A stretch of 5,477 nt of DNA from Acidobacteriota bacterium (GTDB taxonomy: Bacteria; Acidobacteriota; Terriglobia; UBA7540): assembly GCA_003171295.1 (NCBI GenBank), contig PMYF01000173.1:1-5477 (forward strand), written 5' to 3'. Position numbers and translations under genes: made by a program. The notes below the pieces were generated by a model, which was not told the DNA's origin, ran no database searches, and saw only the letters and a list, made by a program, of their open reading frames with translations. Positions 1 through 5,477 of the stretch are shown here, piece after piece; the stretch's first letter is position 1, and each line of letters starts with the position of its first letter.

Positions 1-8
1 GGTGTTGC

Positions 9-1214
9 ATGCGAATCAATGACAGAGCCAAGCTGATTGCCATCGTGGGAATAATCCTTGGGGGGCTGACGTTGAACTGTTGCGGGCAGCAGCCAACTTC
101 AGGAGGCCCTCTCCAGGGCGTCGCTCCCGAAGTGGCCGTGGTGGTTATTCAACCGGAGCGCGTAGCGATCACCACAGAATTGGCCGGTCGAACATCTGCC
201 TATCTTGTGGCCGAAGTTCGTCCTCAGGTGAGCGGCATCATCAAGGAACGATTGTTCAATGAAGGTGGGGATGTAAAGGCCGGTAGCATGCTCTACCAGA
301 TTGACCCGGCCATATACCAGGCGGCCTACGCCAGCGCCAAGGCGGCGCTCGCCAAGTCCGAAGCCAATCTCACCCCCACCCGACTCAAGGCCGAGCGTTA
401 TAAGGAGCTTGTTGCCATCAAAGCGGTCAGCCAGCAGGACTACGACGACATAACCGCCGCACTCAAACAGGCCGAGGCTGATATTGAAGCCAGCAAGGCG
501 GCCGTGGAAACAGCCCGCATCAATCTGGCATACACCCGCGTCGCCGCGCCGATTTCGGGGCGCATCGGTAAATCCAGTGTGACCGTCGGTGCGCTGGTGA
601 CGGCCAGTCAGGGTGCAGCGCTCGCTACAATTCAGCAGCTCGATCCCATCTATGTGGACGTTACCCAGTCGAGCGCCAACCTGCTGCAGCTAAAACGGAG
701 CATGGCAAGCGGCAAGCTCAAACATGATGGCGTCAATGGGGCGAAGGTCAAGTTGCTTCTGGAAGACGGCACCCCTTATCCTCTGGAGGGCGTCCTGAAG
801 TTCTCCGATGTCACTGTCGATCCCAGCACCGGATCGGTCATCTTGCGCACCGTTTTTCCGAACCCGAAACATATCCTCTTACCGGGCATGTACGTCCGCG
901 CCATCCTGGAAGAAGGGGTGAACGAGCAGGCGATCCTCGTCCCGCAACAGGGAATTACCCGCGACCCGAAGGGAAACGCTGTCGCCATGGTGGTGGACAG
1001 CTCCGAGAAGGTGGAACAGAGAGTACTGAAAATTGACCGTGCCATCGGCGATAAATGGCTGGTAAGCGAGGGGCTGAAACCGGGAGACCGCCTGATTGTG
1101 GAAGGATTTCAGAAAATAAGGCCGGGTGTTTCCGTGAAGGTTGTACCGTTTGAGAAAAAGACCGGTACGGCGCCGCCTGCCGGCGCCGCCGTACCCGCAG
1201 AAACCAGGAAGTAA
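9..1214 (+). CDS. acrA: RND efflux pump periplasmic adaptor (membrane fusion protein), AcrA/MexA type
   Basis: This adaptor bridges the inner-membrane RND pump and the outer-membrane channel in the periplasm. The 401-residue product is close to the usual 380-400 of AcrA/MexA. A hydrophobic N-terminal segment (about 8-23) is followed by Cys24-Cys25, a probable but degenerate lipobox (T-L-N-C-C). The first lipoyl half follows (about 66-100, with AEVRPQVSGII and LYQIDPA), then a helical hairpin (about 101-172), the second lipoyl half (AAPISGRIGKS, about 179-189), and beta-barrel and membrane-proximal domains with TQQ/IQQLDPIYVDVTQSS, FSDVTVD, LLPGMYVRA and ILVPQQGITR. The channel-docking RLS motif is intact (R130, L134, S141, with AcrA spacing). 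A Pro/Ala/Gly-rich tail ends the protein. The start is the only Met before the signal segment. Just 8 bases precede it, with no clear Shine-Dalgarno, so an upstream extension cannot be excluded. The symbol is a family-level name; mexA or a species-specific name would be equally valid. Confidence 0.96.
   Translation: MRINDRAKLIAIVGIILGGLTLNCCGQQPTSGGPLQGVAPEVAVVVIQPERVAITTELAGRTSAYLVAEVRPQVSGIIKERLFNEGGDVKAGSMLYQIDPAIYQAAYASAKAALAKSEANLTPTRLKAERYKELVAIKAVSQQDYDDITAALKQAEADIEASKAAVETARINLAYTRVAAPISGRIGKSSVTVGALVTASQGAALATIQQLDPIYVDVTQSSANLLQLKRSMASGKLKHDGVNGAKVKLLLEDGTPYPLEGVLKFSDVTVDPSTGSVILRTVFPNPKHILLPGMYVRAILEEGVNEQAILVPQQGITRDPKGNAVAMVVDSSEKVEQRVLKIDRAIGDKWLVSEGLKPGDRLIVEGFQKIRPGVSVKVVPFEKKTGTAPPAGAAVPAETRK
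1164..1195 (+). repeat. GC-rich inverted repeat (hairpin) in the last codons of the adaptor gene
   Basis: GGTACGGCG (1164-1172) pairs perfectly with CGCCGTACC (1187-1195). After one C-C mismatch, four more pairs (1174-1177 with 1182-1185) close a 4-base loop, TGCC. In total 13 of 14 positions pair. It encodes part of the Gly/Ala/Pro-rich tail and ends 19 bases before the Shine-Dalgarno of the pump gene. No run of T follows, so it is not an intrinsic terminator. A role in mRNA stability or in tuning pump translation is possible but unproven; GC-rich Ala/Gly/Pro codons alone could create such symmetry. Confidence 0.5.
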
Positions 1215-1222
1215 AGGAGAGG
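1215..1222 (+). promoter_or_regulatory. Ribosome binding site of the RND pump gene
   Basis: AGGAGAGG directly follows the TAA of the adaptor gene and ends 4 bases before the ATG at 1227; the AGGAG core is 7 bases from that ATG. This strong Shine-Dalgarno fixes the pump start, which also gives the family N-terminus MSQFFINRPIFAW. The whole 12-base gap between the genes is taken up by it. Confidence 0.88.
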
Positions 1223-1226
1223 ATCC

Positions 1227-4200
1227 ATGTCCCAGTTCTTCATCAACCGCCCCATCTTCGCCTGGGTCATTGCCATCATCATCATGCTGGCCGGCGCTCT
1301 GGCAATCACCACGTTACCGGTTTCCCAGTATCCCGCCATTGCCCCGCCGCAGATTGCGATAAACGCAATCTATCCGGGGGCGTCGGCGAAGACGGTGGAA
1401 GACACCGTTACCCAGGTCATCGAGCAGAAGATGAACGGGATAGACCGTCTTCGCTATATGTCCTCCTCGAGTGACTCAGCAGGCTATGTGAGCATCACCT
1501 TGACCTTTGACGCAGGTACCGATCCGAACATCGCCCAGGTCCAAGTGCAAAACAAACTGCAGCTTGCCATGCCTCTGTTGCCCCAGGTTGTTCAGCAACA
1601 GGGGATTCAGGTTATAAAATCCACCAGAAACTTCCTGTTGATCGTGGGTTTCATTTCGGAAGACAGCAGTTTGGACCGCTACGATCTTACGGATTATGTC
1701 ATAGCAAACATCCAGGATCCGATCAGTCGTGTCGAAGGGGTCGGCGAAGTCATGACCTTCGGTTCCAAGTATGCCATGCGAATCTGGCTCGACCCGAACA
1801 AGCTGAACAATTTCCGAATGACACCGGCGGACATAAAACATGCCGTCATGGCCTATAACGTTCAGGTCTCAGCCGGGCAACTGGGCGGAGCACCGTCCGT
1901 CAAAGGCCAGCAGTTGAATGCCACCATCACCGCCCAGACCCTGCTCCAGACCCCCGATCAGTTCGGCGAAATCCTGCTCCGCACCAATAGCGATGGATCG
2001 ACGGTGCGTCTGCGGGATGTGGCCCGCATCGAACTAGGGAGCGAAAGCTATGACGCAGTGGGGAACTACAACGGTAAGCCGTCGGCAGGTATGGCACTCA
2101 GACTGGCTGCCGGCGCAAATGCACTTGAGACGGCCAACGTTGTCAAGGCGAAGATGAGTGAATTATCGAAATTTTTCCCTTCCGGCATGAAGGTTGTGTA
2201 TCCCTACGACACCACTCCCTTCGTCAAGATATCCATTGAAGAGGTGGTGAAGACCCTGTTCGTTGCCATTGGACTGGTCTTTCTGGTGATGTATCTCTTC
2301 CTGCAGAACTTCCGCGCAACCCTCATCCCCACCATCGCCGTGCCGGTGGTGCTGCTCGGCACTTTCGGCGTATTGTCGGCCTGCGGTTTCTCCATCAATA
2401 CGCTGACCATGTTCGCCATGGTGTTGGCCATTGGCCTTTTGGTAGACGATGCCATCGTGGTGGTGGAAAACGTGGAACGAATCATGACCGAGGAAGGGCT
2501 CCCCCCCAAGGAAGCCACCCGCAAGTCCATGGGACAGATCACGGGCGCCCTGGTGGGGATCGCCCTGGTGCTGTCGGCTGTTTTTGTACCGATGGCCTTC
2601 TTTGGCGGTTCCACCGGTGTCATCTACCGCCAGTTCTCCATCACCATCGTTTCATCCATGATTCTGTCGGTGGTCGTGGCCCTGATTCTAACGCCGGCAC
2701 TCTGCGCCACACTGCTCAAACCGGTGGAAAAGGAGCATGAGGCTGCGGGAAACGGCCTTTATCGAGGTTTCTTCGGCTGGTTCAACCGCTTCTTCGACCG
2801 AGGCAGGAATCTGTATCAATCCATCGTCGGGCGCATGCTGGTTAAAAGCATGCGCTACCTGGTAATCTACCTGCTGATCGTGGCAGCGATGGGGTATCTC
2901 TTTATAAGGATGCCGACGGCCTATCTTCCTGATGAGGACCAGGGGATCCTTCTGACACAGATTCAGCTTCCTGTCGGTGCAACGCAGGAGCGGACCCTCA
3001 AGGTACTGCAAGAGGTGCGGCACCACTTCCTTGTCGATCAGAAGGATGCGGTAGAATCGTTCTTCGGGGTAGCAGGATTCAGCTTCGCCGGCAGAGGGCA
3101 GAACGCGGCCCTTGCCTTTACCAAGCTGCGGGACTGGGATCAGCGCAAACGGTCGGAGCTTCGCGTGGCTGCCGTTGCCCGGAAGGCCATGGGGGCTTTT
3201 TCACATATCCGCGATGCGATGGTCTTCACCTTTGCGCCGCCGGCAGTCATGGAACTGGGGAATGCGACCGGATTCGACTTCGAGCTCCAGGACCGTAGCG
3301 GACTCGGCCATGAGAAACTGCTGGAGGCCCGCAACCAGCTTCTGGGCATGGCAGCCCAGAACCCAATCCTTATGGCGGTACGGCCAAATGGCCAGGACGA
3401 TACCCCTGAGTTCAAACTGGATATTGACCTGGAACGGTCCGGCGCCCTGGGCCTCTCCATCGCCGACATCAGTGACGCCGTGTCAACTGCCTGGGGGAGC
3501 GCTTACGTCAACGACTTCATAGACAAGGGGCGGGTCAAGAGGGTTTATCTTCAGGCCGACGCAAACTATCGGATGCAGCCGGAGGATCTGGACAAGTGGT
3601 ATATCCGTAACAACGCAGGTACGATGGTCCCATTCTCCGCCTTTGCCACAGCCCACTGGACATATGGCTCTCCACGGTTGGAGCGCTACAACGGGATCCC
3701 TTCGGCTGAAATACTTGGACAATCGGCCCCCGGTATGAGTTCAGGGGACGCGATGAAGGCGATGGAAGAGATGGCCGGCAAGCTGCCTGCCGGCATCGGT
3801 TTTGAATGGACCGGCCTCTCGTACCAGGAAAGGATGTCCGGTTCCCAGGCGCCCGCATTGTATGCCATTTCGATTCTTGTGGTCTTCCTCTGTCTCGCTG
3901 CCCTCTATGAGAGCTGGTCCATCCCCTTTTCCGTCATGCTGGTGGTGCCGCTGGGGGTGATCGGCGCCGTCCTGGCAACATGGACGCGGGGACTTCCGAA
4001 TGACGTTTATTTCCAGGTGGGGCTCCTGACCACCATCGGGCTGTCGGCAAAAAACGCCATCCTGATCGTCCAGTTTGCCAAGGAGCAGATGGTGAAAGGC
4101 GTAGGGATGATCGAGGCGACGCTCGAAGCGGCGCGGCTGCGGCTCCGTCCGATCCTGATGACCTCTCTGGCCTTCAATTTTGGCGTGCTGCCGCTGGCAA

Positions 4201-4397
4201 TCAGCACCGGCGCCGGTTCGGGCGCCCAAAATGCCATTGGCACCAGCGTCACAGGTGGAATGCTCTTCGCCACATTCCTGGCCATTTTCTATATTCCGCT
4301 GTTTTTTGTCGTGGTGCTCCGTCTATTCAAGGGAAAGCAGCCGGATCAAGCATCAGAACAACATCCAGATTTCACTACTTCTCCGGAGGCGCACTAA
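1227..4397 (+). CDS. acrB: RND multidrug efflux transporter, inner-membrane H+ antiporter, AcrB/MexB type (HAE1 family)
   Basis: This is the energy-coupled pump of the complex. It forms a trimer in the inner membrane and exchanges protons for substrates taken from the periplasm or membrane leaflet. The 1056 residues compare with 1049 in E. coli AcrB. The layout is canonical: TM1 (about 10-28), a large periplasmic porter/docking loop, TM2-TM6 (about 337-495), a cytoplasmic amphipathic helix containing GFFGWFNR, TM7 (about 542-560), a second periplasmic loop, and TM8-TM12 (about 873-1027). The proton-relay residues are all present: D407 and D408 in GLLVDDAIVVVENVER, K942 in GLSAKNAIL, and R972 and T979 in RLRPILMTS. 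The phenylalanine cage of the deep pocket is kept (F136, F178, F613, F618, F620, F631), as is the docking-loop stretch QLGGAPSVKGQQLNA. The polar tail after the last helix is poorly conserved in the family. No frameshift or missing catalytic residue is seen. Family assignment is certain; the substrates (antibiotics, bile salts, solvents, dyes or signal molecules) are unknown. Confidence 0.98.
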   Translation: MSQFFINRPIFAWVIAIIIMLAGALAITTLPVSQYPAIAPPQIAINAIYPGASAKTVEDTVTQVIEQKMNGIDRLRYMSSSSDSAGYVSITLTFDAGTDPNIAQVQVQNKLQLAMPLLPQVVQQQGIQVIKSTRNFLLIVGFISEDSSLDRYDLTDYVIANIQDPISRVEGVGEVMTFGSKYAMRIWLDPNKLNNFRMTPADIKHAVMAYNVQVSAGQLGGAPSVKGQQLNATITAQTLLQTPDQFGEILLRTNSDGSTVRLRDVARIELGSESYDAVGNYNGKPSAGMALRLAAGANALETANVVKAKMSELSKFFPSGMKVVYPYDTTPFVKISIEEVVKTLFVAIGLVFLVMYLFLQNFRATLIPTIAVPVVLLGTFGVLSACGFSINTLTMFAMVLAIGLLVDDAIVVVENVERIMTEEGLPPKEATRKSMGQITGALVGIALVLSAVFVPMAFFGGSTGVIYRQFSITIVSSMILSVVVALILTPALCATLLKPVEKEHEAAGNGLYRGFFGWFNRFFDRGRNLYQSIVGRMLVKSMRYLVIYLLIVAAMGYLFIRMPTAYLPDEDQGILLTQIQLPVGATQERTLKVLQEVRHHFLVDQKDAVESFFGVAGFSFAGRGQNAALAFTKLRDWDQRKRSELRVAAVARKAMGAFSHIRDAMVFTFAPPAVMELGNATGFDFELQDRSGLGHEKLLEARNQLLGMAAQNPILMAVRPNGQDDTPEFKLDIDLERSGALGLSIADISDAVSTAWGSAYVNDFIDKGRVKRVYLQADANYRMQPEDLDKWYIRNNAGTMVPFSAFATAHWTYGSPRLERYNGIPSAEILGQSAPGMSSGDAMKAMEEMAGKLPAGIGFEWTGLSYQERMSGSQAPALYAISILVVFLCLAALYESWSIPFSVMLVVPLGVIGAVLATWTRGLPNDVYFQVGLLTTIGLSAKNAILIVQFAKEQMVKGVGMIEATLEAARLRLRPILMTSLAFNFGVLPLAISTGAGSGAQNAIGTSVTGGMLFATFLAIFYIPLFFVVVLRLFKGKQPDQASEQHPDFTTSPEAH
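2831..2855 (+). repeat. Perfect 9-bp inverted repeat within the pump gene, at the start of TM7
   Basis: GCGCATGCT (2831-2839) pairs with AGCATGCGC (2847-2855) around a 7-base AT-rich loop. It covers codons 535-543 (Arg-Met-Leu-Val-Lys-Ser-Met-Arg), between the cytoplasmic amphipathic helix and TM7, close to the join between the two homologous halves of the protein. A 9-bp stem somewhere in 5.5 kb is near chance expectation, so its function is doubtful. Confidence 0.3.
4385..4389 (+). promoter_or_regulatory. Ribosome binding site of the outer-membrane factor gene, inside the end of the pump gene
   Basis: GGAGG lies in the last codons of the pump gene (Pro-Glu-Ala) and is 9 bases before the ATG at 4399. 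The pump stop codon (TAA, 4395-4397) falls between this site and the start, with one base separating stop and start. Terminating ribosomes can therefore reinitiate directly, which suggests coupled translation. Confidence 0.85.
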
Positions 4398-4398
4398 C

Positions 4399-5477
4399 AT
4401 GATCCGAAAAACGTTATTGATCTCCGCAATGATTGTCTGTCTGGCCGGGTGCACCTTGGCCCCAACTTACACCCGCCCGGAAGCGCCGGTCCCAGCCGCC
4501 TGGCCGACCGGCCCTGCCTATAAACACGCAACAACCGCACCGATTTCTCCATCTGCCGCCGATCTCAAATGGCGTGATTTCTTCGTGGACGAGAAGATGC
4601 GAAAGGTGATCGATCTGGCGCTGGACAACAACCGCGACCTGCGGGTCGCAGCGCTTAACATCGAAAAGGCGCAAGCGCAGTACCGGATTCAGCGTGCCGA
4701 ACTCTTCCCGACGGTGAACGCTGCCGGCAGCTTGAGTAAACAGCGGCTGCCCGCGGATGTCTCGGGAACCGGACAGCCGGAGACGATCACTCAATACGGA
4801 GTCAACCTGGGCATAAGCTCGTGGGAACTTGACTTCTTCGGCCGTGTGCGCAGCCTGAAAGATCGGGCGTTGGAGCAGTACCTTGCCACAGAGCAGGCCC
4901 GCCGCGGCGCACAGATCTCGCTGGTGGCAGAGGTTGCCAACGCCTACCTGACCCTTGCTACAGATCGCGAGAGTCTGAAACTCGCCCAATCGACCCTGGA
5001 GGCCCAGCAAGCCACCTACAACCTGATCAAGCGTCGCTACGAAGTCGGGGCCTCCTCCGAGCTTGATCTCCGTCAGTCCCAAACCCGTGTCGATGCAGCG
5101 CGGGTTGACATCGCCAGATATACCGGCCAGGTAGCCCTGGACGAGAACGCCCTGAACCTTTTGATCGGCTCACCGGTGCCGGCCGAGCTGTTGCCGGGTG
5201 AGCTGGGTGCGGTTACGACGATGCAGGATATCACCCCAGGATTGTCCTCCGAGGTGTTGCAGCGTCGCCCCGACATCCTCCAGGCCGAAAACCAGCTCAA
5301 GGCCGCCAACGCCAACATCGGCGCCGCACGGGCAGCCTTTTTCCCCCGCATCACTCTGACCACCAACATCGGCACAATCAGTGCCGAGCTTTCCGGACTT
5401 TTCAAGTCCGGCCAAGACACCTGGACTTTCGCACCACAAATTATTCTCCCCATCTTCGATGCCGGTTCACGATGGGC
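4399..5477 (+). CDS. oprM: Outer-membrane factor lipoprotein of RND efflux system, OprM/NodT type (3' end outside window)
   Basis: This is the trimeric outer-membrane channel through which the pump complex expels substrate. The reading frame is open to the window end: 359 full codons are visible, against about 470-490 in the family, so roughly 110-130 residues are missing. It starts with a lipoprotein signal peptide: basic MIRK, a hydrophobic core, and the lipobox L-A-G-C with Cys18 as the lipidated residue. The family stretch LAPTYTRPEAPVPAAW follows. The first TolC-like repeat runs about 60-255, with the marker SSWELDFFGRVRSLKD (140-155), a long helix (about 156-215) and RRYEVGASSELDLRQSQT (212-229). 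The second repeat begins at the signature SSEVLQRRPDILQAE (283-297), followed by IGAARAAFFPRITL. The last visible residues, LPIFDAGSRWA, match the loop preceding the second long helix in OprM. The start is set by the GGAGG site and the signal peptide. The truncation is by the window, not a visible mutation. The symbol is family-level. Confidence 0.95.
   Translation, partial: MIRKTLLISAMIVCLAGCTLAPTYTRPEAPVPAAWPTGPAYKHATTAPISPSAADLKWRDFFVDEKMRKVIDLALDNNRDLRVAALNIEKAQAQYRIQRAELFPTVNAAGSLSKQRLPADVSGTGQPETITQYGVNLGISSWELDFFGRVRSLKDRALEQYLATEQARRGAQISLVAEVANAYLTLATDRESLKLAQSTLEAQQATYNLIKRRYEVGASSELDLRQSQTRVDAARVDIARYTGQVALDENALNLLIGSPVPAELLPGELGAVTTMQDITPGLSSEVLQRRPDILQAENQLKAANANIGAARAAFFPRITLTTNIGTISAELSGLFKSGQDTWTFAPQIILPIFDAGSRW

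Noticed and set aside
1..8. Possible Shine-Dalgarno for the adaptor gene in the first 8 bases
   Set aside because: Only a weak GGTG is present. Too little upstream sequence is visible to judge it or to look for a promoter.
1221..1226. GGATCC (BamHI site) directly before the pump ATG, which could look like a cloning junction
   Set aside because: GGATCC-type strings recur inside the genes (for example near 1715, 2943 and 3695). Both flanking genes are complete and family-like, so this is natural sequence.
3112..3522. 136-codon open frame on the + strand inside the pump gene
   Set aside because: It is an out-of-frame reading of the pump gene, rich in Trp, Ser and Arg, while the pump frame itself is continuous and conserved through this stretch.
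3774..3794. 7-bp inverted repeat GCCGGCA/TGCCGGC in the pump gene
   Set aside because: It is short, and GCCGGC is itself palindromic and common in GC-rich coding DNA, so there is no reason to see function.
3741..4229. 162-codon open frame on the - strand, and other antisense frames over the pump gene
   Set aside because: They are antisense to highly conserved pump segments (TM8-TM11). Their low-complexity His/Gln/Arg/Asp-rich content is typical of reverse-frame translation, and no ribosome binding site or family motif is seen.
4414..5082. 222-codon open frame on the - strand
   Set aside because: It lies fully antisense to the outer-membrane factor gene, whose + strand product shows continuous family motifs. 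The antisense product is Gly/Arg/Leu-rich with no recognisable domain, as expected for a shadow frame in GC-rich coding DNA.
5393..5411. Perfect 8-bp inverted repeat with a 3-base loop in the outer-membrane factor gene, as a possible terminator
   Set aside because: It lies inside an open, conserved coding frame (Ser-Gly-Leu-Phe-Lys-Ser-Gly) with no T tract after it, and 8-bp stems are expected by chance in a window of this size.

Overview
The window holds a tripartite RND-type efflux operon in MexAB-OprM order, all on the + strand. It encodes a periplasmic adaptor (AcrA/MexA type, 9-1214), an inner-membrane H+/drug antiporter of the HAE1 family (AcrB/MexB type, 1227-4397) and an outer-membrane factor lipoprotein (OprM/NodT type, from 4399 and cut off by the window end at 5477). 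Three features mark it as a Gram-negative, double-membraned proteobacterium: the outer-membrane component, the very close match to AcrA/AcrB signature stretches, and moderately high GC. Linkage of the outer-membrane factor and the general protein style would fit a Geobacter-like deltaproteobacterium or another environmental proteobacterium. That placement is a guess from memory, not shown by the sequence.

Layout: only 8 bases precede the adaptor start, so any promoter, operator or linked regulator (commonly TetR or MarR family for such pumps) lies outside the window. The adaptor and pump genes are 12 bases apart, and this gap carries a strong Shine-Dalgarno sequence. The pump and outer-membrane factor genes are 1 base apart, and the Shine-Dalgarno for the third gene lies within the last codons of the second. 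This argues for one transcript and coupled translation. No non-coding stretch exceeds 12 bases, and I see no RNA gene, mobile element, CRISPR array or terminator.

How the parts work together: the pump takes substrates from the periplasm or outer leaflet of the inner membrane and is driven by the proton gradient. The adaptor, anchored at the inner membrane, joins the pump to the outer-membrane channel through its helical hairpin, and the channel releases substrate outside. The proton-relay residues of the pump, the channel-docking RLS motif of the adaptor and the lipobox of the channel are all present, so the system looks intact and functional as far as it is visible. Its substrates cannot be read from the sequence.

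I found no new type of system here. The points worth a second look are modest: a degenerate lipobox in the adaptor, several substitutions lining the drug-binding pocket while the phenylalanine cage is kept, and two inverted repeats inside coding sequence, one just before the pump gene and one at the start of its seventh membrane helix.
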